From Scatosoma sp045660225 (GTDB taxonomy: Bacteria; Bacillota; Clostridia; Christensenellales; Borkfalkiaceae), in contig JAZRDK010000077.1 of the NCBI GenBank assembly GCA_045660225.1, forward strand, positions 1-64,000: DNA of 64,000 bases. The letters run 5' to 3'. The position numbers and the translations under genes are program-made. The first letter of the stretch is position 1; each line of letters begins with the position of its first letter. The notes beneath the pieces were generated by a model, which was not told the origin of the DNA, did not search any database, and saw only the letters and a program-made list of their open reading frames with translations. Shown in pieces: positions 27,401 to 34,230 of this stretch.

Positions 27401-29700
27401 CCCCAAAGCTTGTCGTTGCTTGCGTATACTGCCTTCGAAATATAACCGAAGTCTTGCAAGTCTGCCTTCGTCTTCAATACCTTGGTAACCAACAATACGG
27501 GCGCGCTGACAATCGCTTTATCCGTCGTGATATAAAGCGTGTATTCGCCACCAACGTAACCAAAGTCGGCTACGTCCAACGTCAACGTCGTACCACTCAG
27601 CTTAAAGTCGATGTCCTTGCCGTCAAAGGTTACCTTTTCAACGCTCGTAAACGCAGATGCTTCCGCAAGACTGATGGTTGCCGTGCCCGTACTCGTCGAA
27701 ATGACCTTCGTGGTGTTGTTGATTTGTACGTCAAGGTTAATTTCTTGTCTTGCCGTCAACGTTTCTACGCCAACCAAGCCAAGCTTATCTTTCATAAATA
27801 CGGGCCAAGCGTCAACTTTTGCTTTAATTTCCGCATTGTCGTTGTATACTGCCATAAACGCAGCTTTGTCCGTCGACCACCAACGAGTTTCCGACTTCTT
27901 TCCCGTCAACGGATTGACCCCGTTGATAATACCACTGTTGAACGTAGTCGCCCAAGCACCCGTTTCAGGTGCGCCGATAATATAAACGCCTTCAAATTTT
28001 GCGCCACTGGACAAACCGAGGACACAAAAACCTTTCTCATCGTCATGCCAGCTCTTGCCCTTGTTAGCGTTTTCTGCCGTAGTTACCTTTGCACTATCCG
28101 TAATGTCAATAAATACGTTTCTAAGCGTACCCGTCGCATTGTAAGTCCCACCGTTAACAACAGCTAAATTCCAAGCTGTATTACCGTCGTCAAACCACGT
28201 ACCATCTTTACCAAGACCAGACGTCGCGGTAAACCAACCGCCTATCGAGTATGCGTGCACGTATACGTTTTCTACCAAGCCATTGTTAAATTCGGAAATC
28301 ACCGAAGAATGAGCCATGATAACCGCGTTGGTGAAGGATACGTTTTTGAGCGTACCTTTTGCGCCGATGACGTCGATAAAGCCGTCCGAATTCGACATAT
28401 AACCGTTGATTGCATAACCACAACCGTCGAATACACCAACGAAGCCTTCGCCATTTTCCATATTGTTCGTCCAAAGCGTCCAACCACCTGCACCGTCGAA
28501 CATTGCCGTCGTGTTCAGGGTAACGTCCGCGTCAAGCTGGAAATAACCAGCCCACTGACCGCCCGTAGAATCACCAGCAACTACGTCCGCGATGGTGTAG
28601 AAGGCTTTCAGTTCCGTTACGTCCGAAATCTTCTTCGTAACAACAAGCGAATCGTTTGCCGTTACGTTGATGTCTATACCTTGATAATTGAAGGTAAGCG
28701 TTACGTCCTTTTCGCCCCACGTTTTCACGTCAATCAACGACGCGGGAAGGAACAACTTGTTGTTTTCCACGTACGCGCCTTCCACACTCGAGAGCGCGCT
28801 TTCGCCAACGGACACGCTTTTCAAGGTGTAGTCCGTACCAAACTTAAGTGCGCCTGCGTTCAATTTCGTGATGTCAAAATCGACGTATTTCGAACTGTTT
28901 GCCGAGCCGTCCAAATTGACGTCAAGGTCAAGTTCTTGCGCGCCGATATCCACCGCCGATGCCGTGCTCGTAAGACTAAGCGGGCCCGTTACTTTACCGT
29001 TTTCCGACCACTTTCTGTCCGCGTTGCTTGCGTCCGCAAGACCAAGCGCCGACGCAAACGGAATCGTTTCGCCGTAAAGGTATTTGTGCACCGTACCGTT
29101 AATGGTTACGTCAAACGTTGCGTACGTATTCAACAACTTTTCTACGCTTGCGCTGTCGGGGGTAGAATTTGCTTCCGCAACGGCAATCGCCGACAACGAA
29201 GACGTGTTGTACAGTTCGGAATATACCAAACCGTTAGACGTTTCCGCATACGCAACTACCGCAAGTTTCGTACCGTAGTTTTTCGCAGGGATGTTGTCGA
29301 TGAACGCGCGCGCTTCGTAATCGCCCTGCGCGTTTCTTTCCCAGTTGTTCACGTCGCCGTTCGAGAATACGCCTTTCTTCGCGCTGGGCGTGTCAAGGTT
29401 AAGTTCCTTCCCAGCAAGCACAGCGTTGGGAATTACCAAAATACCCGTTTCTCTGCCCTGCGCAACCGTATTTTCATACAGCGCGTCGGAAATCGTCACG
29501 TGATAACGTGCCGCCGCCTTATCCTGCGTGTTTGCATAACGGAGCGACGCACCTGCGACGTTCAATTCCGTCGAAACGATGTTTGCGCTTGCGCCCGAAA
29601 CGCGCTTTACCTCGCCAAACGACACCACGCCGAATACGACGCTAAGGCAGAACGCAACGAACAAAAGGATTAAAGATTTGATTTTCGTACCAATTCTCAT
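18499..29700 (-). CDS. Giant secreted repeat protein with C-terminal DUF4838-like region
   Basis: 3733 codons; ATG at 29700 follows TAAGGAGGGAAAGAAA. A signal peptide (to ~GASA, residue 38) shows secretion; no LPXTG or terminal anchor is seen. Residues ~40-200 resemble the GASLRY...IPAKNY...YSELYN domain common in clostridial surface proteins. Six blocks follow (to ~2730), each with an Ig-like part ending V/ITK and a beta-helix-like part. From ~2758, VKEGVTEYSIVIGTLGANE resembles the alpha-glucuronidase N-terminal domain. The later GDAIIRLANNNP, LLTTEDNSNACTCSSC and NFVNDVEQY stretches fit DUF4838, a carbohydrate-enzyme-associated family. It is probably a glycan-binding and perhaps glycan-cleaving protein; activity is unproven. 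A 44-codon ORF is co-transcribed upstream. Confidence 0.88.
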   Translation of the reverse strand: MRIGTKIKSLILLFVAFCLSVVFGVVSFGEVKRVSGASANIVSTELNVAGASLRYANTQDKAAARYHVTISDALYENTVAQGRETGILVIPNAVLAGKELNLDTPSAKKGVFSNGDVNNWERNAQGDYEARAFIDNIPAKNYGTKLAVVAYAETSNGLVYSELYNTSSLSAIAVAEANSTPDSASVEKLLNTYATFDVTINGTVHKYLYGETIPFASALGLADASNADRKWSENGKVTGPLSLTSTASAVDIGAQELDLDVNLDGSANSSKYVDFDITKLNAGALKFGTDYTLKSVSVGESALSSVEGAYVENNKLFLPASLIDVKTWGEKDVTLTFNYQGIDINVTANDSLVVTKKISDVTELKAFYTIADVVAGDSTGGQWAGYFQLDADVTLNTTAMFDGAGGWTLWTNNMENGEGFVGVFDGCGYAINGYMSNSDGFIDVIGAKGTLKNVSFTNAVIMAHSSVISEFNNGLVENVYVHAYSIGGWFTATSGLGKDGTWFDDGNTAWNLAVVNGGTYNATGTLRNVFIDITDSAKVTTAENANKGKSWHDDEKGFCVLGLSSGAKFEGVYIIGAPETGAWATTFNSGIINGVNPLTGKKSETRWWSTDKAAFMAVYNDNAEIKAKVDAWPVFMKDKLGLVGVETLTARQEINLDVQINNTTKVISTSTGTATISLAEASAFTSVEKVTFDGKDIDFKLSGTTLTLDVADFGYVGGEYTLYITTDKAIVSAPVLLVTKVLKTKADLQDFGYISKAVYASNDKLWGGYFKLGNDIEFNDTWKAFIAGGPGNTTPPTTGAGLSWAFADGGFAGTFDGDGHKIIGMTMSGWANSTTHAFIGVLKGGTIKDVAFTNTTNTGNGAIVTLGGSGTIENVYVQYTKFYAGATEGPATFFALSSPSSTADLTIKNCFVDLSKAAFTTNAANTVAGVIGSTAKVSGSSFAGGDFTGKLENVYAVSAKHDAFHDPIEKVSEEEAGNTTVYAGVGAFIDAYATDSVMAYTFDTLNDMFGIALDNSLPAFGTVDEGEIDLDVKVENGTAVVNTATATFYVSKVASDLTEFVSLSYNGAEPITSGVTVNGAKVTVPVAGQIAPTSYTDKADYNLTLVAKNANGKVYNITIPTALVTKTIKTKADLNSFLSIADVVADDEVKTTGSTGRTWGGYFKLGADIVFNTTADINKGSKDLPLWNYDMDRRAGDTDASYSEGFVGIFDGCGYAIEGLVMTSTAFIDVIGANGIVRNVAFNNAVVTQGASVISEQVNGLVENVYVSMYSVGGYHSTKWGGFGGSGAWYTDGWCTANTTVVNNSYMATGTLKNVVIDITGSNKVNTESDPAKSGKTWHDDADGPSLLGLSENAKFEGVYLIGVPEEGTWATTAAGIINGVKASEVAKKTEARSWYENNDDFVSAYLENATIKATVDAWPVWMKELVGAVETVDGGDLDLNVQVESSTKTVSLNGEEVEISLGRKLGGEIVSVKMGEEQLYYARIEGEKLYIPAEQFGFNYGERTLNVKTTEDLLNVNVFLITKEIYTKDDLDNFGLIAKAVRSDNDKMWGGYFRLAQDIPYNATWKSFIAVGTSVKGNSTGAALSWGYSAGGFEGVFDGNGKKIIGMAMSGWVDSNVHAFIGTLKGGTIKDLAFTNARLIAAGALVTLGGTGTVENVYVKYEQFVAPTNYLPDTAQNTEGFGTFFHQAAGSNHVCAITLKNCFVNLVGAYQGTSTNERAAGVIGSLNKYQNGWQGATDYTGTMTNVYAVGNSKNFPVVFEKDPANSVVSAAELGNTELFVDEKEFSKAYYKDATLKAAYDMLNAKFGIGLNLADISDVSIDVEDAVTLNLDVTTEYSNWDESAATLTYGEPVAQATAFTLDLNKGEAEGEEFAQVSDVQIDNGKQTRSIARNTLTGVTLANNIITIPVKGNFSATDYFDGYTLKVTATTEMGKPYHFTFKDVDLVSMVIESKDDLQKFGPVALAIGAKTGTPFDYTQSNDKEGTADGYFVLGADIDFGSTFDTRKSDYLKPFMMRRVEMNNDRNNGFVGIFDGRNYVISNLAEYSKAGEGGFITALGEKGVLRNISFTDAYLGGNGACFVSWRGKGLYENIYVQYAKDGWGLTDSNTAGNVSTFFGYVAENSASGMDEVKLVNCFVDFSKIDMTKLYTPWGNSANESSERVGVPIDPVAGVTGMVAKVKNTGSINGVYSIGLKDGIVRSDRANQYIYNYASNAIVDARNSVKTPYWYRTKDANGNYAWAQNVNGGLTIGNSPDGSVKGSIGAFDNNGLWGNWATAQDMANAYNEAGSSIRTMLSTWDADVWKVVGGVPSPKYASTAGMVMLDLDLVPVYDDATKVLIGVVPGNGWTELKISDIDTKFGTLVSAYYGNTNLNGVFNENTNVLRVETSAFGTKYGQDSITLTFCDEFGKNHTFSIGVMLVSKMISNADELNQMGAIAKALGTSEIIWDGYFVFDDDIEYNGKFTPFIDVSSGVNVDANTQSNWKAVTALDGKEYWTYNGKYVYSYINWKSAKIETSADLSTISTFKQSNASTGSILGWSYNGNQGFTGVIDGQGHTISGLKMLNQWTANNSFVPSNNGTIKNLAFINAEKNYNGGYVSTGGAGTIENVYVKYSAFASAQSTDGSGTFFAQPNGNDKTLSMNLVNCFVDASAVATAATNAGMVGSAGANVSAFNGSFDGVYAVSGANNVALRDASTGTVITPVWNTATTAGKAGSFASQADFVTAYNNFGTLYQTVKAYPDWMKKLVFAGATNVQDPLAGYFVKEGVTEYSIVIGTLGANETQAIEYVNKLVKEQTGAKLTYARASEWTKDMHYVVVNDWNLFHQAFSTENPLNGANYGVFTKGNSIFVMAEDNADLGLAVVKFLSEVLGYRQYSGDARGAQALSKTESTYTLNQLADGTVIADVEGYGECLNVDGNSIKLPGEINFCNDVMFAYRLAGPFTTMNNEGAYSMGTNKYTQHAGNWHNMTSNGDLVPASQAYVVDGVTYGAYERNTNTHKWYASMDDYVTYDDNDNVTARYWPAGAEIQVCFTAHGDATAYAHLVKVYGDAIIRLANNNPKKDVMLLTTEDNSNACTCSSCTAFGSAAATYLNFVNDVEQYVNNGTVTLAGGTTITTDGTYSINGTKTTFATLDRSTPVRIGYFAYQAYQTTPYVNDASKVADYARVEPKTMDANHLSKADQLNVLYPNTNTLLVLAPGGAISDTPMNEGRNLTESWSEKHPANWYDMQVWLEITSKQGANIYLWSYELMQGDWFLSRNSFESTVANYRLFAENGNMEVMSTENLWSKSNVTAFGALKAYINSQALMEVNKYVDIDEKTGLVDKTSLNKYCQKLIDEFFGLKRDVFGNLTNTGTGKGYYGAGGVEMYKLYLEYRAAQYLFTEMDDQIATYKGEKGTETYKNADFGTTKAQSWTIDWNALNLTVDNVKATTFYGQDKSGNFTGEDFYWIADYARLKIGVKASVTKAIPQHEKSSVGSQELGLVTTYYYQATGTWTSENDNVSNINRWLGYVATAHSKVSEETYQKHILVESLMPRWIATGGLLWAGEALGVENGAFSTPGTAKVGDWNTNAATSKDKLQQNYGGTNPDFLENDVTPDGLYGYVVNGTKWVTGIWNVTEKSVTWTFGLGDDLIKKTDYAKDYESTIPVGDGTMNGYAEKTYEDDATHLEAFRRDFLMDAKMLGYEHYASGKGANLMFVEYSNRYKGNYSSNSNAKQKQMVWISDTSNRVFGVINPSNFY
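24361..25010 (-). repeat. Shared C-terminal block, copy 3 (inside giant gene)
   Basis: Nearly identical over long runs to 1041-1700, and similar to 6141-6800. It includes stretches such as 24418-24500 and 24840-24995 with very few differences. Confidence 0.85.
25560..26240 (-). repeat. Shared FDGCGYAI block, copy 3 (inside giant gene)
   Basis: Homologous to 2275-2960 and 7365-8050. The homology breaks off abruptly on both sides, as expected for a transferred module. Confidence 0.85.
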
Positions 29701-29713
29701 TTTCTTTCCCTCC

Positions 29714-29848
29714 TTACGATTCAAACCCGTCACCTTCTTCAACGTCCCATTCCCATTCCAGGGAGACGCTGCCCGTGATGACGTCTTCTGCCAGCTCTAC
29801 AATCTCTACGAAAAGAGAAGGATAGCCTTTCTTGCCAAATTGTTCCAT
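29714..29848 (-). CDS. 44-residue acidic ORF leading the giant gene
   Basis: ATG at 29848 with AAAGGAGTAAAAACT upstream; stop at 29714, within the ribosome site of the giant gene (TAA then GGAGGG), so translation is probably coupled. The peptide starts MEQFGKKGYPSLFVEIVELA and ends EEGDGFES; it is acidic, with no signal peptide or Cys. It is unrecognised. It might be a regulatory leader, a small partner protein or a modified-peptide precursor; no modification enzymes are adjacent, so the last is speculative. Confidence 0.7.
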   Translation of the reverse strand: MEQFGKKGYPSLFVEIVELAEDVITGSVSLEWEWDVEEGDGFES

Positions 29849-29946
29849 AGTTTTTACTCCTTTAAGAGTTTATTTTTGCCTTTTCGCGCCCCCAATTCGC
29901 CCACGTGAGAGCGCATACGTTTCATTATAAATAATGATACGATTTC

Positions 29947-29975
29947 ATTATATAACCAAAAAATGCCCTTGTCAA
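29947..29975 (-). promoter_or_regulatory. Promoter of the 44-residue ORF and giant gene
   Basis: TTGACA (29975-29970), 17-nt spacer, TATAAT (29952-29947), close to consensus. The ~92-nt leader includes TCATTAT/ATAATGA near 29920. Confidence 0.88.
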
Positions 29976-30010
29976 TGACGAAAACTGCACGATTTATTGC
30001 AAATTCTGCA
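29972..30010 (-). promoter_or_regulatory. Candidate AraC-type operator, copy 2
   Basis: Plus-strand landmarks TCAATGAC (29972-29979), CTGC (29985-29988) and ATTGCAAATTCTGCA (29996-30010) repeat those at 9652-9691. The first two have identical spacing, and the third is one base closer. It abuts the -35 box exactly as in copy 1. Confidence 0.55.
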
Positions 30011-30067
30011 CATTTTTATTTTTTATTTTCCGCGCAATTTAGTCATCAAACGGGCGGATTAGCGCGC

Positions 30068-30096
30068 AAAAAAAGACGACGGATTGCTCCATCGCC
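30068..30096 (-). terminator. Terminator of cysE-cysS
   Basis: Minus-strand GGCGATGGA-GCAA-TCCGTCGTC (9 bp with wobbles) followed by seven Ts. Confidence 0.8.
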
Positions 30097-30130
30097 TTCG
30101 TTTTTTTGTGTTTTTAGTTTGGCAAACGCG

Positions 30131-31531
30131 TTAATTTTTCGTCAGCTCATAACCCGTTTTGCTGTCCTTCACAGCATAGCCCATTTCCGCAAGTTTCGCC
30201 CTTAATTCGTCGCTCTTTGCCCAGTCGCGGTTCAAGCGCGCCTGCCAACGTTCTTCGGCAACCGCCTGTACGTCTTGGGGAATTTCGCTACCCTTTTCAC
30301 CGTACTGCGACGCGTACGCCTTCGCGTCTTTTTTGAAAAGCCCCAAAAGCGCGTACGTTTTTCTGATTTGGTTTGCGTATGCAACCGCTTTCGCGTCGCC
30401 CTGCGCCAACCATTTTTTCACGTCCTTGAAATAGCCGAAAAGGTTGGAAAGTGCCAACGCGGTGTTGAAATCGTCGCTCATGCAAGCGTTGAATTCTTCG
30501 TCCACGACGCGCGCCGTGTTTTCATCGTCCGCACTCGCCTGCAAGCGCGAATCGTCCGCCTGCGCAAGCAACGCGTAGAAATCGGATAAATGCTTTTCCG
30601 CGGACGGGAATAAGTCGTCCGTGACGTTGATGTCGTTTCTGTAATTCGTTTGCAACAGCGCGAATTTCACCGCTTCGTCCGAATATTTTTCCAAAAGCTC
30701 GGCAAGCAGAAGGCTGTTCCCAAGCGATTTGCTCATTTTTTGACCGTTGACTTTAATCAAGCCGTTGTGCGTCCAGTATTTAACAAACTGTTTGCCCGTC
30801 AACGCTTCCGTTTGCGCAATTTCGTTTTCGTGGTGCGGGAAAATCAAGTCCCTTCCACCGCCGTGGATATCGATTTGTTCGCCAAACGCCTGCTTATTCA
30901 TCGCCGAACACTCGATATGCCAACCGGGTCTGCCCTTGCCCCAAGGCGATTCCCAGTAAATTTCGCCGGGTTTCGCGCTCTTCCACAACGCGAAATCGTA
31001 CGCGTTTTTCTTCTCTTCGTCGTTGTCTACACGCACGCCGTCCAACGCGTCTTCAATGTTCCTGTTCGACAATTTACCGTACCCAGGGTAGGATGCAACG
31101 TCAAAATACACGTCCCCGTTCTTCGTCGGATACGCATGCCCTTTGGCAATCAACGTGGACACGAAATCGATGATATTTTCAATGTTTTCCGTCGCCTTCA
31201 ACCATACGTCAGGGTCGTCCACGGCAAACTTATCCATAATCGTGTTGATGTTTTCAATCATCATCTTTGCGTACTCGTCCGCAGGAATCCCCGTTTCCTT
31301 CGATTTCGCGATAATTTTATCGTCCACGTCCGTGTAATTGCGCGCGTAGGTTACGTCGTAACCTAACTTTTTCAAATATTTACGCATAATGTCGTAAATC
31401 TACGCCTGATATCCGTGTCCGATATGCGCTTCGCCCGAAACGGTAATACCGCAAGCGTACATTTTCACCTTGTTTTCTTCCAAAGGCACAAACTCTTCTT
31501 TTCTCTTCGTCAACGAATTGTAAATTTTCAT
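30131..31531 (-). pseudogene. cysS: cysS, cysteinyl-tRNA synthetase interrupted by an in-frame TAG
   Basis: The full frame runs from ATG 31531 to TAA 30131 and matches CysS throughout: MYACGITV with the first zinc Cys, HIGH in EAHIGHGYQA, WGKGRPGWHIECSAM, HHENEIAQ and KMSKSLGN. Codon 44 is TAG (31402-31400), right after GYQA, where relatives have Ile or Leu. An internal start at MRKYL (31387) would lose the HIGH motif and be inactive. Everything else is intact, with no frameshift, so this is a single nonsense change, an amber-suppressed codon or a sequence error. The gene overlaps cysE by 4 nt (ATGA) and shares its T-box. I label it broken only because of that codon. Confidence 0.85.
31400..31402 (-). 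other. In-frame amber codon within cysS
   Basis: Context GCG-TAG-ATT. One base change from TTG (Leu), AAG, CAG or TGG among others. TAG also serves as the natural end of at least three genes here (39869, 42525, 45291), so it is not globally reassigned. Confidence 0.9.
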
Positions 31532-32226
31532 TTTTCTATCTCCGTTTTTTCTTTATTTTCCTTTTCATCGCGTACCTGGGTGGCTCTTTTCTTCCCCGAA
31601 CGCTTTTCTTCCGCCTTCCGCGCTTCTTCTTTTGCCAGCTCTTCCTTCGCTTCTAAAGACAACGCTTGCACCGCGATTAAGCCTGCGTGCGCGTACTCTT
31701 CGTCCGGTTTTCGAATCCGCACGATACGTCCAGGCACGCCCACCACCGTCGCGTACGGTGGCACTTCCTTCAACACAACCGCGCCCGCGCCGATTTTCGC
31801 GCCCTTACCGACGGTAAATCCGCCAAGCACCTTCGCGCCCGCCGACAAAACGACGTCTTCCATAATCGTCGGATGTCGTTTTCCACGCTCCTTACCAGTA
31901 CCGCCCAGCGTAACGCCTTGGTAAATGACCGTTCCCTTATGCACTTCCGCCGTTTCGCCGATAACGACGCCCGACCCGTGGTCGATAAACACGCCCCCTT
32001 CGATTTTTGCGCCAGGGTGAATTTCTACGCCCGTAAACAAGCGTCCTGCCTGGCTGATAACGCGCGCGATAAATTTCAGTTTAATGCGCCTAAAAAACCG
32101 CGCAAGTCGATACCACATCAAGGCGTGCACCCCAGAGTAGGTGACGAGAATTTCAAACCAGTTTCTCGCCGCAGGGTCGTTCGCCTTCGCGGCTTTAATG
32201 TCCGCACTTAAATTTTTGAACCACAT
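31528..32226 (-). CDS. cysE: Serine O-acetyltransferase CysE
   Basis: 232 codons; ATG at 32226 follows AGGAGAGAAGGGAT. It makes O-acetylserine from serine and acetyl-CoA, the first step of cysteine synthesis. The N-terminal helical part is short, as in many Firmicutes. The left-handed beta-helix hexapeptide repeats are evident: GVEIHPGAKIEGGVFIDHG, GVVIGETAEV, QGVTLGGTGK and KIGAGAVVLKEVP, with the catalytic His in IHPGA and IDHG. The C-terminal ~50 residues are a highly charged Lys/Glu tail. It is controlled by the Cys T-box upstream and overlaps cysS. Confidence 0.95.
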   Translation of the reverse strand: MWFKNLSADIKAAKANDPAARNWFEILVTYSGVHALMWYRLARFFRRIKLKFIARVISQAGRLFTGVEIHPGAKIEGGVFIDHGSGVVIGETAEVHKGTVIYQGVTLGGTGKERGKRHPTIMEDVVLSAGAKVLGGFTVGKGAKIGAGAVVLKEVPPYATVVGVPGRIVRIRKPDEEYAHAGLIAVQALSLEAKEELAKEEARKAEEKRSGKKRATQVRDEKENKEKTEIEK

Positions 32227-32500
32227 ATCCCTTCTCTCCTAAACGTAGCTTTTTGATAAAAAAGACGCCTTTACGCACAATGCGTAAAGGCGTCGTTCAA
32301 CGCTGTCCCACTTTACTTCAAAAGCCGTTGGCTTTCCTTTTTCGCCCGATAACGGGGGCATCCGCGGAGATTAATCCGTCCTTAACGCGGAAACGCACTT
32401 TCACCGATTTTCTTTCCCACGACGCGCTTTCAGCCTACGGCGCGACTCTCTGTTTTTGGCAAAGACAACTTCGGTTACTCTTTTCCCGCTCGGTATTCAT
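32227..32500 (-). promoter_or_regulatory. T-box riboswitch (Cys) upstream of cysE-cysS
   Basis: Minus-strand order: ACAGAGAG (32453-32446), GCTGAAAG (32434-32427), a TGC in AAAGTGCG as candidate Cys specifier (32397-32395) and the T-box AAAGTGGGACAGCG (32314-32301). The terminator is GACGCCTTTACGCA-TTG-TGCGTAAAGGCGTC plus six Ts (32294-32259). The alternative antiterminator is visible: GTAAAG pairs with CTTTAC (32316-32311 with 32289-32284), and GCGT pairs with ACGC around the TGGGACA bulge. Uncharged tRNA-Cys would favour read-through. The bulge has TGGG where TGGA would pair perfectly with UCCA, so a G-U pair is implied. Confidence 0.88.
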
Positions 32501-32507
32501 TTTTCTT

Positions 32508-32536
32508 ATTATATCATATTCCGTTTCGAAACGCAA
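32508..32536 (-). promoter_or_regulatory. Promoter of the T-box-cysE-cysS operon
   Basis: TTGCGT (32536-32531), 17-nt spacer, TATAAT (32513-32508). Confidence 0.75.
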
Positions 32537-32561
32537 GTGTTTTCAATCGGAAAGATTTTTC

Positions 32562-33188
32562 TTATTTAATAAACAAATTTTTGACGCCGTATTCGTCAAA
32601 CGCGCGTTGTATCATCGCAGGATTGTACACTTTACGAGTAAGCAGGTACGAGATGACGACGTCTTTTGGACGCGTATAATCAAACTCTTCGTACAAAAGC
32701 GTAAACATCGTCTTCAAATCTTCCATTGAAATTTGCGCCGTCAACGCAATCGAAAACAACAGGTTTTTCGTCGGCAAAAACTTGCCTTTCCAAATCTTAT
32801 GCCAAATTTCTTCGCTGACGTCAAGCGGTTCGCCCACGCTCTTTTCATTCAAACCGTATTTGGCAAGGATATTTCTAAAATGTTTGGCAAACCCGTATTT
32901 CGAACGGTTGTTTTTGATGCGTCCAAAAAAGCCGAGCGGTACGAAGGAAAAGGAAAACGTCAAATCTGCCAATCTTGATTTCAGCTCTTTCAACAATTCG
33001 TCCTTTTTTTCCTGCGTGGCAAGGCGCATCGTATCCGCAGGAAGGGTGTACGTCCGCGTACGCCCAAACTCGTCCACCTTCGACGTCTGCATCAACGGCA
33101 TTTTATAGCCTGGCAAAACGCAGAGTTTATCATAATTTGCATACTTCTCGCAAAAATATCCGTCCAAATCCGTGATAAAATCGAACAT
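32562..33188 (-). CDS. Uncharacterised protein with a helical C-terminal domain
   Basis: 208 codons; ATG at 33188 follows AAGGAGATGGCAA. Residues 1-60 include CVLPGYKMPLMQTSKVDEFGR. The C-terminal ~80 residues (LPTKNLLFSIALTAQISMEDLKTMFTLL then a second segment ending DEYGVKNLF) recall the helical domain seen in clostridial proteins that pair a pseudo-HTH with YDIMEINEALF-like ends. No catalytic motif or membrane segment is seen. Monocistronic between cysE and a DeoR regulator. The function is unknown; a DNA- or protein-binding role is only a guess. Confidence 0.7.
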   Translation of the reverse strand: MFDFITDLDGYFCEKYANYDKLCVLPGYKMPLMQTSKVDEFGRTRTYTLPADTMRLATQEKKDELLKELKSRLADLTFSFSFVPLGFFGRIKNNRSKYGFAKHFRNILAKYGLNEKSVGEPLDVSEEIWHKIWKGKFLPTKNLLFSIALTAQISMEDLKTMFTLLYEEFDYTRPKDVVISYLLTRKVYNPAMIQRAFDEYGVKNLFIK

Positions 33189-33451
33189 TTGCCATCTCCT
33201 TGTCTACTTTCTTATCTTATTATACCCCACGCGAAAAAAAAACGCAAGTAAGATAAGCACGTTTGCCAAATTTTTATTCTTTTTTCATCCTTCCTTCTTT
33301 TCACAGGCGAAAATGTAAGTTTTTTTCGTTTTTTGCGCGCTTTTTGTAAAAAATTATAGAAAATACGCGAAAAACAAGGGCTTTTACTTGCTTTTTTCAT
33401 TTTTTTATGTTACATTTAGATTGTTCAATATACCAAAAAGGAGTACAACGT

Positions 33452-34210
33452 ATGAAAAGAGACCGTATTGCGGAAATTGCAGAACTTTTAGACAAGCGCG
33501 GTAAGTTGACTTTGGAGCAACTGGAAGATTATTTCCCCAACGTTTCGCAAATGACCTTGCGACGCGACCTTTTCCAACTGGAAGAAGAAGGTAAAATCAT
33601 CCGCGTCCGCGGCGGCGCGATGTCCGTACGCGAAGTGCAAAAAACTTCGGGCGAGCCGTACACGAAGAAAACGACGATTCATACGGACGAAAAAATCGTT
33701 ATCGCGCAAAAGGCGACCAGCCTTATCGACGAAGGCGCGTCCATTTTCCTTGACGGCGGTACGACGGCGCTGTATCTTGCCAAAGAACTCCCCGACAAAG
33801 TCTACAACGTGTTTACAAACGGGCTTGCCGTCGCCACCGAGCTTGCCAAGAAAAAGAACGTCGTGGTCAACCTTCTCGGCGGTCAACTGATTAAGGAAAA
33901 CCTTGCCACCGTTTCTTCCTTCTCGTCATTGTATTTCACGGACACGAATTTCGAACTTGCCATCATCTCCGCGTCCGCGTTCACGACGGAAAACGGATTT
34001 TCGTGCAGTTCGCAAATCGAAGCGGAACTTTTGCGCGTTATTTGCAAAAAGGCTAAATTTTTGTATATGATGCTCGACAGCTCGAAAATCGGCAAAATCA
34101 AACCGCACACCTTCGCGCGCGCGGAAGACATCAACGTATTAATCACGGACAACGATTTCCCCGACGCTTTGAAAAACAAGTTCAAAGAAATGGACGTCGT
34201 CGTCATCTAA
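33452..34210 (+). CDS. DeoR/GlpR-family transcriptional regulator
   Basis: 252 codons; ATG at 33452 follows AAGGAGTACAACGT. The N-terminal winged helix is typical: RIAEIAELLDKRGKLTLEQL, SQMTLRRDLFQLEEEGKIIRVRGGA. The C-terminal sugar-phosphate sensor domain has IFLDGGTTALYLAKEL and a later D.SK segment (MLDSSKIGK). The family usually represses sugar catabolic genes and is released by a phosphorylated intermediate. No catabolic gene is adjacent, so its targets are elsewhere; the effector is unknown. Confidence 0.9.
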   Translation: MKRDRIAEIAELLDKRGKLTLEQLEDYFPNVSQMTLRRDLFQLEEEGKIIRVRGGAMSVREVQKTSGEPYTKKTTIHTDEKIVIAQKATSLIDEGASIFLDGGTTALYLAKELPDKVYNVFTNGLAVATELAKKKNVVVNLLGGQLIKENLATVSSFSSLYFTDTNFELAIISASAFTTENGFSCSSQIEAELLRVICKKAKFLYMMLDSSKIGKIKPHTFARAEDINVLITDNDFPDALKNKFKEMDVVVI

Positions 34211-34230
34211 CCCCAACGAAAAAACAAAAA

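Noticed and set aside
31381..31531. Global reassignment of TAG to an amino acid in this organism
   Set aside because: TAG is the natural stop of the genes ending at 39869, 42525 and 45291, and no neighbouring gene besides cysS carries an internal TAG.
32253..32729. Plus-strand protein in the cysE leader
   Set aside because: It is antisense to the T-box, whose terminator and antiterminator helices explain the sequence.
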